Both the position numbers and the translations under genes were made by a program. The notes beneath the pieces were generated by a model, which was not told the DNA's origin, did not search any database, and saw nothing but the letters and a program-made list of their open reading frames with translations. Source: Methanomassiliicoccaceae archaeon UBA328 (GTDB lineage Archaea > Thermoplasmatota > Thermoplasmata > Methanomassiliicoccales > Methanomethylophilaceae). Taken from it: DNA of 64,000 nt. The DNA is taken from positions 121,231 through 185,230 of the forward strand of contig DAYM01000005.1 of assembly GCA_002506905.1 (NCBI GenBank), given 5' to 3'. This document shows positions 52,330-61,125 of this stretch, in pieces. The first letter of the stretch is position 1. Every line of letters begins with the position of its first letter.

Positions 52330-53693
52330 CCATGGACGCCGAATACGTCGGGAAGAATAACGGTTCGGCTTTCATCTCATCGATCAAACGTCATCCGATC
52401 CTTTTCATTGTTATCCTCGGAATGGCCCTGAGGCTGATCCTGGGGGTCTTTCTGACTTACAATTTCGACGTCTCCCATTGGGCCCAGATCGTCGAGAACA
52501 TACGTTCCGGGAACGGTCTGTACGAATTGGACGGTTATTATTACACCCCTCCGTGGGGATATATGCTGGCATTCTTCTCGGCCATCGGCGATATGTTGGG
52601 CGTCGGAGATCTGGGAACGCGTTTCCTGGAGGCATTGGCAGTCGAGGATTATCACGGCTGGCATATCTCTGCCACGGTGACATCCATATCTTTCAATCTT
52701 CTTGAGAAGGTCCCCATATTCCTGGCGGATCTCGGTGTGGCGTATGTCATCCGCAGTCTTGTCATCGACAGGACCGGCGATGCCGCAAAGGGAACGAAGG
52801 CGTTCGCGCTCTGGTTCCTCTGCCCGCTGACCATCATAGTAGGCGCGAATCTCGGTATGTTCGACGGTATATGCGCACTTCTGATCCTTCTGTGCATAAT
52901 GTTCCTCAGGAGGGACAGGTGCTTCTTCGCAGGCGTATTGTTCTCCGCCGCGGTGCTTCTCAAGTTCTTCCCGGCATTTTTCTTATTTGTCCTGGTGGCC
53001 TATGTCCTTGTGAGGCACAGAGGGGACGGAAAGGGTGCGAGGAAGGTGCTGGAGGCGATCGCAGGAGCAACGCTGATGCTGTTGGTGATAATGCTGCCGA
53101 ACATCATCGAAGGCAACGTCACGGACACGATAGCGTTCCTGACCAACAGGGCCGGTTCTGGGCTGGGCGCAGGATTCGGAGTGCTGGAAGCATACGGTAC
53201 AATGGCGGCATACCTGGGATTCCTGGTGATATCTGCGCTTCTGGGATACAGGTTCTGGAAAGTAGGAGAGGGCAGCAATCTCGATGACAGGTTCATGTTG
53301 TTCATGTTCTTCAACGCACTGCTGATATTCCTGTATCCGTCGACCCCGCAGTACATATTGGTCCTGCTGCCGTTCCTGATCTATCACATGGTGGTCCGCG
53401 ATACCGGTTTCAAGCTGCAGTATGCCGTATTGACGTTCGGTTCCACGATGTTCGCCCTTTCCAGTAACGCCATGCTGTTTCTTTCCGCGGCAGCCGCAGG
53501 TTTGGTATCCATCGATTGGGTCATGCCGCTCGCAGATGCATTCCAACAGTCGCTTTTCCTGGGGATCACAGGCATGGACATCCTCTATTTCGGAGGGGGC
53601 GTGATCCAATACATCGCCACGGTCATGATGGTGATCGGACTCTATATGAGGCTCAGGAATAAGGCAAGGTCTTCCGATGCGGTCCCCGCCTGA
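52326..53693 (+). CDS. GT-C family membrane glycosyltransferase (GT87-like), paralog 2
   Basis: A 455-residue polytopic protein, paralog of the gene at 49887. TYNFDVSHWAQIVENIRSG with the conserved Asp lies in the first loop, then YYYTPPWGYMLAF; RDRCFFAGVLFSAAVLLKFFP is nearly shared with paralog 1. It is predicted to move a sugar from a polyprenyl-phosphate donor to an external acceptor, perhaps the adjacent exported protein or a lipid. Two unlike acceptor ends suggest they act on different steps. Confidence 0.8.
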   Translation: MTMDAEYVGKNNGSAFISSIKRHPILFIVILGMALRLILGVFLTYNFDVSHWAQIVENIRSGNGLYELDGYYYTPPWGYMLAFFSAIGDMLGVGDLGTRFLEALAVEDYHGWHISATVTSISFNLLEKVPIFLADLGVAYVIRSLVIDRTGDAAKGTKAFALWFLCPLTIIVGANLGMFDGICALLILLCIMFLRRDRCFFAGVLFSAAVLLKFFPAFFLFVLVAYVLVRHRGDGKGARKVLEAIAGATLMLLVIMLPNIIEGNVTDTIAFLTNRAGSGLGAGFGVLEAYGTMAAYLGFLVISALLGYRFWKVGEGSNLDDRFMLFMFFNALLIFLYPSTPQYILVLLPFLIYHMVVRDTGFKLQYAVLTFGSTMFALSSNAMLFLSAAAAGLVSIDWVMPLADAFQQSLFLGITGMDILYFGGGVIQYIATVMMVIGLYMRLRNKARSSDAVPA

Positions 53694-53710
53694 CCTTTTT
53701 CTTTTAGGTA

Positions 53711-53799
53711 ATTAATAAATACTACCGGGAGATAGGACATCTGCTCTTTAAGAGCCGATGAATGATGACGGTGCTAAGCACCGGAAAGAGGTAATTAAA
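53711..53799 (+). promoter_or_regulatory. Promoter and structured leader of the L7Ae operon
   Basis: The AT-rich ATTAATAAATA (53711-53721) is a likely TATA region. The leader has a GCTC-TTTAA-GAGC hairpin (53743-53755) and a CGGTGC-TAA-GCACCG hairpin (53769-53784) flanked by GA on both sides (67-68 and 84-85), able to form the tandem sheared G-A pairs of a kink-turn. The CTCTT of the first hairpin can also pair with AAGAG in the ribosome-binding site, so two folds compete. L7Ae binds kink-turns and represses its own mRNA in Sulfolobus. Confidence 0.5.
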
Positions 53800-54165
53800 A
53801 TGTCTGTATTTGTAAAGTTTGAGACACCCAAGGAGCTTTCCGACAAAGCATACTCTCTCGCAGAGATCGCAAGAGACGGCGGAAAGATCAAGAAAGGAAC
53901 CAACGAAGTCACGAAAGCCGTTGAGCGCGGAGACGCAGCAATGGTCATCATGGCAGTCGATGTCGAGCCCCAGGAGATCCTCGCTCACATGCCCGCACTC
54001 TGCGAAGAGAGGAATGTCCCCTTCGTCTACGTGCCCAGCAAGACCGAGCTCGGAAACGCTATCGGACTCGAGAAGCCCACCGCTTCTATCGCTATTATCG
54101 ACGTTGGAAAGGGAAAGCCCCTCTGTGATGAGATCGCCCAGGCAGTTAAAGCCCTCAAGAACTGA
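53800..54165 (+). CDS. rpl7ae: Ribosomal protein L7Ae
   Basis: A 121-residue L7Ae, which binds kink-turns in 23S rRNA, C/D and H/ACA guide RNAs and RNase P RNA. The signature [24 protein letters not shown] is present (read in pieces), as are [18 protein letters not shown] and [11 protein letters not shown] 53800 (MSVFVKF) is chosen; the frame is open to 53758, but that lies in the leader. It starts the L7Ae-S28e-L24e-ndk operon. Confidence 0.96.
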   Translation: MSVFVKFETPKELSDKAYSLAEIARDGGKIKKGTNEVTKAVERGDAAMVIMAVDVEPQEILAHMPALCEERNVPFVYVPSKTELGNAIGLEKPTASIAIIDVGKGKPLCDEIAQAVKALKN

Positions 54166-54177
54166 AAGGTGAGCTGA

Positions 54178-54393
54178 ATGGTTGACACTGACAGCATCCC
54201 ATCAGAGGTAGTCGAGATAATCGGCCGCACAGGGATGACCGGTGAGGCTACTCAGGTCAAGGTCCGTGTACTTGACGGACGTGACAAGGGTAGGATCATC
54301 ACCAGGAACATCATGGGCCCGGTTAGGATGGGAGACATCCTTATGCTCAGAGAGACCTCGAGAGAGGCCAGAAAGCTCGGAATGGGTAGGTGA
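54178..54393 (+). CDS. rps28e: Small ribosomal subunit protein S28e
   Basis: A 71-residue S28e, OB-fold, near the mRNA exit on the 30S platform. [19 protein letters not shown] and the [15 protein letters not shown] tail match the family. It lies 12 bp after L7Ae, in the usual archaeal order. Confidence 0.96.
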   Translation: MVDTDSIPSEVVEIIGRTGMTGEATQVKVRVLDGRDKGRIITRNIMGPVRMGDILMLRETSREARKLGMGR

Positions 54394-54398
54394 ATTAA

Positions 54399-54617
54399 AT
54401 GGTAGACGAGAAAAGATGCTCGTTCTGCGGTGAGATCATCGAACCCGGAACCGGCAAAATGTACGTTAAGAAAGACGGTACGATCTACAACTTCGACAGC
54501 AACAAGTGCTACAAGAACATGATCGTCCTTAAGAGGGTCCCCAGGACCACAGCATGGACCGACAAGGCCCAGGCAGAGAAGGAAGCCGCCAGGAAAGCAG
54601 CAGAGAAGAAGGAGTGA
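54399..54617 (+). CDS. rpl24e: Large ribosomal subunit protein L24e
   Basis: A 72-residue L24e with a zinc ribbon: [21 protein letters not shown] and [10 protein letters not shown], ending in a basic tail. It spaces S28e from ndk by 5 bp. Confidence 0.95.
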   Translation: MVDEKRCSFCGEIIEPGTGKMYVKKDGTIYNFDSNKCYKNMIVLKRVPRTTAWTDKAQAEKEAARKAAEKKE

Positions 54618-54622
54618 TCCCC

Positions 54623-55078
54623 ATGGCCATGGAGAGAACCTACCTTATGATCAAACCCGACGGAGTCCAGCGCGGACTCTGCGGAGAGATCGTCTCCCGC
54701 TTCGAGAAGAAAGGGCTCAAGCTCGTCGCAATGAAGCTCATGCAGATCCCGAAAGAGACCGCAGAGCTCCACTACGGAGAGCACAAGGGAAAGAAGTTCT
54801 ACGATTCCCTGATCGCATACATCACCTCCGGCCCCGTACTTGCAATGGTATGGGAAGGAGAGAACGCGGTCTCGGTCTGCAGGAACATGATGGGAAAGAC
54901 CAACCCCCAGGAATCCGCACCCGGAACCATCCGCGGCGATTTCGGAATGGTCACCGGCGTGAATATCATTCACGGTTCCGATTCCCCCGAATCCGCAGCA
55001 AGGGAGATCTCGATCTTCTTCAAGCCCGAAGAGCTCATGACCTATGATAGGGTCATGGACAAATGGATCTACGAGTAA
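54623..55078 (+). CDS. ndk: Nucleoside diphosphate kinase
   Basis: A 151-residue Ndk, which balances NTP pools by phosphate transfer from ATP. The active-site His is in [15 protein letters not shown]; the start [17 protein letters not shown] is typical. ATG 54623 (MAMERTYL) or ATG 54629 are possible starts. It closes the L7Ae operon, in the common archaeal order with L24e. Confidence 0.95.
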   Translation: MAMERTYLMIKPDGVQRGLCGEIVSRFEKKGLKLVAMKLMQIPKETAELHYGEHKGKKFYDSLIAYITSGPVLAMVWEGENAVSVCRNMMGKTNPQESAPGTIRGDFGMVTGVNIIHGSDSPESAAREISIFFKPEELMTYDRVMDKWIYE

Positions 55079-55117
55079 ACAAACTTTTTACAACAAACCT
55101 CTTAATCCTTATCGGAT

Positions 55118-56872
55118 GTGAGCAAAATGGCAATTAGGCAACCCGTAGTGAGCGTTTTAGGACATGTCGACCACGGTAAGACCAAGTTACTCGACAGAAT
55201 ACGCGGTACTTCCGTCCAGGCCAGAGAGGCCGGTGCCATTACGCAGCATATCGGCGCTACCGAAGTGCCTATCGAGCACATCTACAAAGTATGTAAGCCG
55301 CTCATCGGCAACAAGAAATTCAATGTCCCCGGCCTTCTTTTCATAGACACTCCGGGACACCATTCTTTCGTGACCCTCCGTGCAAGAGGGGGATCGCTCG
55401 CGGACCTGGCCGTTCTGGTCATCGATATCCGCGAAGGGATCATGCCTCAGACGATCGAATCGATCCGTATCCTGAGGCAGTACAAGACGCCGTTCGTTAT
55501 CGCCCTGAACAAGATAGACACTATACAGGGATGGATAAGCGAGGATGGCCGTCCGTTCATTCTCTCCGAGAAGGCCCAGCAGGAACACACTCTCGAAGAG
55601 TTCAACGAAAAATTATACAAGGTCATCGCTCAGCTTGCCGAAGAAGGCATATCGGCTGACAGATACGACCGCATTGACGATTTCACAAAGGCCGTTGCAC
55701 TCGTGCCGATCAGCGCCAAAGAGGGAGAGGGAGTACCTGATCTCCTGTTGGTATTGATAGGTCTGGCACAGCGTTTCCTCGAAGGCCGTTTAGAGAAAGG
55801 AGAGGGCCTCGGAAGAGGTACGATCCTGGAGATCAAAGAGGAAAAAGGTCTCGGAAAGACAATGGATGTCATCCTTTACAGCGGAACGATAAAGAGAGGG
55901 GACTCGGTAGCTCTCGGCACCAGGGGCGCACCCGTGGTGACGAAGGTCAAAGCGATCCTCAAACCCAAGCCGTTGGACGAGATCCGCGATCCTAGGGACA
56001 GATTCGAATCGGTGAAAGAGGTCAACGCCGCTGCGGGAGTGAAGATCTCCTGTCAGAACATGGAAGGCGTCATCGCAGGCGCTCCTTTCAGAGTGGTCAA
56101 GGGTCAGAACGACCCCTCCGTCAAGGAGCTCACCGAGGAATCAAGCATCAAGATTGAGACGCAGGAGAAAGGTATCAGCATCAAGGCGGATGCCATAGGT
56201 TCCCTGGAAGCATTGGCATTCGAGGCCAAGGCGTTGGGCATCCCGATCAGAAAATATGGTGTGGGTGACATCACCAGAAGGGATATCGTCGAGGCCGCTT
56301 ACGGAGACAAGGAGAACAGCGTTCTTCTGGGTTTCAACGTCAACATCACAAAGGATGCCGAGGACGAGATGCCGAAGGTCAATCTCAAGGTCCTAACAAA
56401 CCAGATCGTATACTCGCTTATCGAGGATTATCAGGAATGGGTGGAAGATACCAAGAGGTCCACCGATACCGACATGAGGTCGGAGATCGCATTCCCTGCC
56501 AAACTGAAGATCCTGCCGGGATGCATATTCCGTGTGAGCAAGCCCGCCATCGTAGGTGTCCGTGTTCTCGCCGGAAGGATAAGGCCCGGAGAGAACCTTT
56601 TGACATCAGACGGAAAGGATGCGGGAAAGATCAAGAGCATCCATACCGGAGAGGACACCCTCAAAGAGGCCAAACAGGGTGAGGAGGTCGCCATTGGTAT
56701 CGACGGAGTCACCGCAGGCAGACAGATCAACGAAGAGGATATCCTTTATGTGGACCTCATCGGATCGGCCATCAAGCCACTGTCCAAGATCGACCTGACC
56801 GAGGACGAGAAGATGGCAATGGAAGATGTCATAGCCCTCAAGAGAATGGATGAGCCCTTCTGGGGAATGTGA
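55118..56872 (+). CDS. infB: Translation initiation factor aIF5B
   Basis: A 584-residue aIF5B, a GTPase that promotes subunit joining and tRNA binding. The G-domain motifs are [12 protein letters not shown] (G1), DTPGHHSF (G3) and NKID (G4); domain II and the long C-terminal helix plus domain IV follow. The start is GTG 55118 or ATG 55127. There is no long N-terminal extension, as in other archaea. It ends 1 bp before the PGI/PMI gene. Confidence 0.95.
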   Translation: MSKMAIRQPVVSVLGHVDHGKTKLLDRIRGTSVQAREAGAITQHIGATEVPIEHIYKVCKPLIGNKKFNVPGLLFIDTPGHHSFVTLRARGGSLADLAVLVIDIREGIMPQTIESIRILRQYKTPFVIALNKIDTIQGWISEDGRPFILSEKAQQEHTLEEFNEKLYKVIAQLAEEGISADRYDRIDDFTKAVALVPISAKEGEGVPDLLLVLIGLAQRFLEGRLEKGEGLGRGTILEIKEEKGLGKTMDVILYSGTIKRGDSVALGTRGAPVVTKVKAILKPKPLDEIRDPRDRFESVKEVNAAAGVKISCQNMEGVIAGAPFRVVKGQNDPSVKELTEESSIKIETQEKGISIKADAIGSLEALAFEAKALGIPIRKYGVGDITRRDIVEAAYGDKENSVLLGFNVNITKDAEDEMPKVNLKVLTNQIVYSLIEDYQEWVEDTKRSTDTDMRSEIAFPAKLKILPGCIFRVSKPAIVGVRVLAGRIRPGENLLTSDGKDAGKIKSIHTGEDTLKEAKQGEEVAIGIDGVTAGRQINEEDILYVDLIGSAIKPLSKIDLTEDEKMAMEDVIALKRMDEPFWGM

Positions 56873-56873
56873 T

Positions 56874-57914
56874 ATGTCCCAGCAGGTGCCCGTGTCCGAC
56901 AAGGCCGGGGTAGCCATAGACAAAATGTTCTCGGAGGTCCGCGGTTTCGCGGACGATCTTTCCACGGCAGCAAGCATAGACATCGATCTGAATTACGATT
57001 TTGACAGGATAATGATGTGCGGCATGGGTGGTTCTGCCATCACAGGCGACATAATACATGATTGCGTGGTACGCGATGTGGATGTTCCGATAACCGTCCA
57101 GAGATATCCGTTCATACCCGGATGGGTGAATGAACGTACGCTTGCGATAGTTTCCAGTTATTCCGGAAACACCAGAGAGACACTTTCAATGTACAATCAG
57201 ATAGTGGATCTGAAATGTCCCAGGATACTGATCACGTCCGGAGGGAAACTGGAAGAGCTCGGGACCCGCAACGGCGATCTAATACTCAGGCTCAAGAAGG
57301 GAATACAGCCCCGCAGTGCCCTGGGTGCGAACCTCGGATACATCGCATGCATCATGGATGAGGTCTGCGGCACACACTGCGGAGACGAGATACGCAAACT
57401 CGTCCCATCACTTTACGTTGCAAGGGACGAACTGGATTCCGAGGACAGCATAGCGAAGCAGGCGGCGGATTTCATCGGCGTCAGAGTGCCGATAATATAC
57501 ACTACCGCCGGAATATATGCATCGGCCATCAGATGGATGGGTCAGATCAATGAGAATTCCAAGATGCTGGCATTTGCCGGTTCCGTTCCGGAATTCAATT
57601 ACAACGAGATCTCCGGATGGTCGGAAGGAGAGCTCAGGGACAGGTGTGCCCCCGTATTCCTTTATGAATGCGAAGCATCCGAAGAGATCAGGAAATTGGC
57701 GGATAAGGCGATAGGTTCCCTGAAGGAATACGGCCAGGATGTCTTTGTCGTCCCCATCAAAGGTGCCACAGCATTGGAGAGATCGCTCAATGCAGTCATG
57801 ATAGGAGATTATACATCGCTCCATCTGGCAAGGTCTCAGGGCGTGGATCCCATGAGTGTCGAGACGATCAATGATTTCAAGAGACGTCTCGGAAACAACC
57901 TCCGCGACAACTGA
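56874..57914 (+). CDS. Bifunctional phosphoglucose/phosphomannose isomerase
   Basis: A 346-residue PGI/PMI of the SIS-domain archaeal family, which interconverts fructose-6-P with glucose-6-P or mannose-6-P. The SIS parts are MCGMGGSAITGDIIHDC and VSSYSGNTRETLSM; the C-terminal His/Lys part includes HLARSQGVDPMSVETINDFK. ATG 56874 lies 1 bp after aIF5B. It feeds sugars to the glycan genes elsewhere in the window. Confidence 0.92.
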   Translation: MSQQVPVSDKAGVAIDKMFSEVRGFADDLSTAASIDIDLNYDFDRIMMCGMGGSAITGDIIHDCVVRDVDVPITVQRYPFIPGWVNERTLAIVSSYSGNTRETLSMYNQIVDLKCPRILITSGGKLEELGTRNGDLILRLKKGIQPRSALGANLGYIACIMDEVCGTHCGDEIRKLVPSLYVARDELDSEDSIAKQAADFIGVRVPIIYTTAGIYASAIRWMGQINENSKMLAFAGSVPEFNYNEISGWSEGELRDRCAPVFLYECEASEEIRKLADKAIGSLKEYGQDVFVVPIKGATALERSLNAVMIGDYTSLHLARSQGVDPMSVETINDFKRRLGNNLRDN

Positions 57915-57969
57915 CGATACCAAAGGCTTTATAAAGGGTATTATTATAAGGCGCTTTACAGGTGTTCAA

Positions 57970-58374
57970 ATGGTAGATTTCAAAGCTATCGTAAACGATG
58001 TGAAGACCGGCAAATCATATAACGTTGCCGTGTCTGGATACCACGCGAGCTCTCTGATTGGTAAAAAGATCGGAGAAGTCGTGGATGGAATATTTGTCGG
58101 ACTTCCCGGATACAAACTTCAGATCACGGGCGGAAGCGACGGAAACGGCACTCCTATGAGAGGAGACCTCCCCGGAAGGGCAAGAAGAAAGCTCCTTCTT
58201 TCGGACGGCCTCGGATATCACGAGATTTATCACGGTGAGAGGAGAAGAGTTGCGGTTCGCGGAGCCGAGATCTCTCCTGAGATCGTGCAGATCAACATGA
58301 AGATCGCAGAGTACGGACCCAAATCCATTGAGGAGTCTCTTGCATCAGGCACAGAGACACCCGCGGAGAACTGA
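57970..58374 (+). CDS. rps6e: Small ribosomal subunit protein S6e
   Basis: A 134-residue S6e. The start [17 protein letters not shown] and the [20 protein letters not shown] loop match the family. ATG 57970 is used: the open frame to 57856 runs back into the PGI gene. A TATA box CTTTATAAAG (57927-57936) lies 34-43 nt before the ATG. The stop overlaps aIF2-gamma by one base (TGATG). Confidence 0.95.
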   Translation: MVDFKAIVNDVKTGKSYNVAVSGYHASSLIGKKIGEVVDGIFVGLPGYKLQITGGSDGNGTPMRGDLPGRARRKLLLSDGLGYHEIYHGERRRVAVRGAEISPEIVQINMKIAEYGPKSIEESLASGTETPAEN

Positions 58375-59612
58375 TGAAGGTCCTCAAGCAGCCCGAGATC
58401 AACATCGGGATGATCGGACACGTCGACCACGGAAAGACGACCCTCACAAAGGCTCTTTCCGGAGAGTGGACCGACCGTCACTCCGAAGAAGTGAAAAGAG
58501 GTATCTCTATTCGTCTCGGGTATGCAGATGTAGCTTTCTACAAGTGCCCCAATTGTCAGGGCGCAGCAGCATTCGGCACTTCGAAGAAGTGTAAGAACTG
58601 CGGCGCAGATGCGGAATTCCACAGAGCGGTCTCGTTCGTGGATGCTCCGGGTCATGAGACCCTCATGGCAACAATGCTTTCGGGAGCCGCCCTTATGGAC
58701 GGAGCCCTTCTCCTTGTTGCCGCAAATGAGAAGTGTCCCCAACCCCAGACAAAAGAGCACTTGATGGCACTGTCCATCATAGGTATCGATAAGATCATTA
58801 TTGTTCAGAACAAGATTGATATCGTCACCCGTGAGCAGGCTATCGAGAACTACAAGCAGATCAAGGAATTCGTTAAGGGTACAATCGCGGAGAATGCACC
58901 GATCATACCGGTGTCCGCAAACCGCGGGGTAAACATCGACATGCTCATCGAGGCAATCGAAGAGCATATCGTATCGAAGGTCAAGAGAGATCTTGTATCG
59001 CCCCCGCTCATGTACGTGGCACGTTCATTCGACATCAACTCTCCCGGTACTGTTCCCGCAGACCTGAAGGGCGGTGTAATCGGCGGAACTCTTATCCAGG
59101 GTAAGCTGAAGGTCGGAGACGACATCGAGATCGTTCCCGGCAGAAGGGTGGAGACGCCCGGAAAAGCGACCTACGAGAAGCTGACCGCAAAGGTGACCTC
59201 ACTGGAGGCAGGCGGAAAGAGTGTCAAAGAGGTAGTTCCCGGAGGACTCATTGCCATCGGTACTGCCTTGGACCCTTCGATCACAAAATCAGACGGACTC
59301 ACAGGCAGGGTCATTGCAACCCCTGACAGCATTCCCAGGGTAACATATGATTTCGTCATGAAGACCGTTCTTCTGGACCGTGTCGTCGGATCGGCAGCCG
59401 ATCTTACAGTTGACAGCATCAAGAGCAATGAACCTCTGATGCTCAGCGTAGGAACAGCGACCACCGTCGGTGTCGTCAAGAGTGCCAGGAATGATTCTGC
59501 TGAAGTAGCTCTCAAGATCCCTGTATGTATCCTTCCCGGACAGAGGGTAGCAATATCCAGAAGGATCTCCAACAAGTGGAGACTCATCGGATACGGTATC
59601 GTCGACCAGTGA
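58374..59612 (+). CDS. eif2g: Translation initiation factor aIF2 subunit gamma
   Basis: A 412-residue GTPase subunit of aIF2, which brings Met-tRNAi to the ribosome. G-motifs are [12 protein letters not shown] (G1), DAPGHET (G3) and NKID (G4); the zinc-binding knuckle is [10 protein letters not shown] then CKNCG. The order S6e-aIF2gamma-PIN is common in archaea. Confidence 0.97.
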   Translation: MKVLKQPEINIGMIGHVDHGKTTLTKALSGEWTDRHSEEVKRGISIRLGYADVAFYKCPNCQGAAAFGTSKKCKNCGADAEFHRAVSFVDAPGHETLMATMLSGAALMDGALLLVAANEKCPQPQTKEHLMALSIIGIDKIIIVQNKIDIVTREQAIENYKQIKEFVKGTIAENAPIIPVSANRGVNIDMLIEAIEEHIVSKVKRDLVSPPLMYVARSFDINSPGTVPADLKGGVIGGTLIQGKLKVGDDIEIVPGRRVETPGKATYEKLTAKVTSLEAGGKSVKEVVPGGLIAIGTALDPSITKSDGLTGRVIATPDSIPRVTYDFVMKTVLLDRVVGSAADLTVDSIKSNEPLMLSVGTATTVGVVKSARNDSAEVALKIPVCILPGQRVAISRRISNKWRLIGYGIVDQ

Positions 59613-59616
59613 TGAG

Positions 59617-59976
59617 ATGCAGACAGTCGTCCTTGACACAAACTCCTTACTCATGCCTTTTGAATTGGGATTGAATCTGGACCTTATGGTATCGGATGTC
59701 CTCGGTCAGGCCCACATGGTGGTGCCCGAACCTTTGTTGGGCGAACTGGCCCGTTCCAAGAACAAGTATGCCAAGGTCGCTTTGAAATTGGCAAACAAGT
59801 ACGAGATAGTCCCTGCCGAGAAGAGAGGGGACGATTCCGTGATCGAAGTTGCATTAAGACTCAACGCCATCGTTCTCACGAACGACCGTGAGCTCAGAAG
59901 CAGACTCAGAAAGGTAGGCGTACCGTTGCTTTTCCTGCGCTCCGGTACACACCTGATACTTGAAGAATTGAAATGA
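59617..59976 (+). CDS. PIN-domain protein (Fcf1/VapC-like)
   Basis: A 119-residue PIN nuclease-fold protein. Acidic catalytic residues are seen in VVLDTNSLL (Asp), EPLLGELARS (Glu), DDSVIEVAL and TNDRELRSRL (Asp). It lies 4 bp after aIF2-gamma, a partner in many archaea, so it probably works in rRNA or tRNA processing rather than as a toxin; no antitoxin gene is adjacent. Confidence 0.88.
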   Translation: MQTVVLDTNSLLMPFELGLNLDLMVSDVLGQAHMVVPEPLLGELARSKNKYAKVALKLANKYEIVPAEKRGDDSVIEVALRLNAIVLTNDRELRSRLRKVGVPLLFLRSGTHLILEELK

Positions 59977-59983
59977 GGATTAG

Positions 59984-60009
59984 GACGGCCGGACAGACAT
60001 CCGACCGTC
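59984..60009. terminator. Hairpin between convergent PIN and cyclophilin genes
   Basis: GACGG...CCGTC with an inner CGGA/TCCG stem (59984-60009). No U tract follows in either direction of more than four bases. Confidence 0.45.
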
Positions 60010-60018
60010 TGGATATGT

Positions 60019-60498
60019 TTACTCGACCACTTCGGCCTTTGTGATGGTCACGGTCTTCAGAGGCTTGTCGTTCCTGTCGGTCTCGACCTTCGCGATAGCA
60101 TCTACGACATCCATTCCTTTTGTGACCTGTCCGAAGACGGGGTGTGCGTAAGGTGTGCGGGGGTTGTCCCTGTCGAGATACGTGTTGTCGACAAGGTTGA
60201 TGAAGAACTGGGATCCGCCGGTGTGGGGGCGTCCCGTGTTGGCCATGGAGATGGTTCCCCTGACGTTCGAGTGTCCTTTTCCGAACTCGTCTTCGATGGT
60301 GTATCCGGGTCCGCCCATTCCGGTACCTTCCGGGTCTCCTCCCTGGATCATGAATTCATCGATGACACGGTGGAAGATCACGCCGTCGTAGAAACCCTCT
60401 TTGCAGAGTTTTACGAAATTGCCGGTGGTGATAGGCATGTCTGTGTACATTTTGATCGTTATGTCACCCATTGTGGTGTGAAGAATGACGTCTGTCAT
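60019..60498 (-). CDS. ppiB: Cyclophilin-type peptidyl-prolyl isomerase
   Basis: A 159-residue cyclophilin that speeds proline isomerisation in folding proteins. FHRVIDEFMIQGGDPEGTG (Arg and Phe/Gln of the active site), SMANTGRPHTGGSQFFI and HPVFGQVTKGMDVV match. ATG 60498 (MTDVILHTTMG) is chosen; the frame is open to 60837, which lies in the Sel1 gene. A minus-strand TATA at about 60513-60523 gives a near-leaderless mRNA. Confidence 0.94.
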   Translation of the reverse strand: MTDVILHTTMGDITIKMYTDMPITTGNFVKLCKEGFYDGVIFHRVIDEFMIQGGDPEGTGMGGPGYTIEDEFGKGHSNVRGTISMANTGRPHTGGSQFFINLVDNTYLDRDNPRTPYAHPVFGQVTKGMDVVDAIAKVETDRNDKPLKTVTITKAEVVE

Positions 60499-60569
60499 GC
60501 GACTGCCAATGCAGAGAGGGGTTATATCATTTTGCTGTCCGTATTGACGGTCAAAAGAAGGGAAATGGT

Positions 60570-61070
60570 TTAATCGAAGTACTTCTGGCACTTGTCGATA
60601 CCGAAATCTGCGCCTCTTTGCATGAGTCTCTCGCCGATCTCCGTTCCGTCGAATGCCGTCTTCTTGTTGCAGAGCATATCGGCCACTTCGTAGATGACGT
60701 CGGGGGCCTTCCTGAATGCTTCCAGGTCTCCGCTTTCCAAGAGGTCCGTTATGAGCCCCTCGGTCTCGTCCGCATCGTATTCGCTGTCGAATCCTTTGCA
60801 GAACATCCTTGCGAGGTAGATCGCAGATACGGTGCATCCGTCATCGACGGAATCCGAATACCACGATACTGCTTCTTTAAGGTCCTTCTCGGTGCCCACT
60901 CCCGTCTCGTACATCCTCGCGATGCAGAATTCGGCGACCTCGTTGTTCATTTCGGCCGCCTGCATCAGGACCTCGAAGGCTTTCTTGTCATCAGTCCCGC
61001 GATAGGACATACCCTCTTCCAGTATTTTGAGGGATTCTGCATTTACCTTCTTTTTTGAGAAGATTCCCAT
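60570..61070 (-). CDS. Sel1-repeat-like protein
   Basis: A 166-residue helical protein with two or three Sel1-like repeats (AEFCIARMYETGVGTEKDLKEAVSWY is one full repeat, seen in two pieces; a second begins at SAIYLARMFCKG). Sel1 proteins act as protein-binding scaffolds. ATG 61070 (MGIFSKKKVNAESL) lies 25 nt after a minus-strand TATA-like CTTATATTC; the upstream open frame to 61172 would overlap the MFS gene. Function unknown. Confidence 0.75.
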   Translation of the reverse strand: MGIFSKKKVNAESLKILEEGMSYRGTDDKKAFEVLMQAAEMNNEVAEFCIARMYETGVGTEKDLKEAVSWYSDSVDDGCTVSAIYLARMFCKGFDSEYDADETEGLITDLLESGDLEAFRKAPDVIYEVADMLCNKKTAFDGTEIGERLMQRGADFGIDKCQKYFD

Positions 61071-61125
61071 AGCATACTGGTTAGGCTTGTGAATATAAGG
61101 TTGTTTTGTTCTCTGGATGTACGGT

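Noticed and set aside
59617..59976. PIN protein as the toxin of a toxin-antitoxin pair.
   Set aside because: No antitoxin is adjacent; the aIF2-gamma-PIN order is a housekeeping arrangement in archaea.
60499..60837. Open frame upstream of the cyclophilin start.
   Set aside because: It lies in the Sel1-repeat gene in another frame; the cyclophilin has its own TATA box and normal start at 60498.
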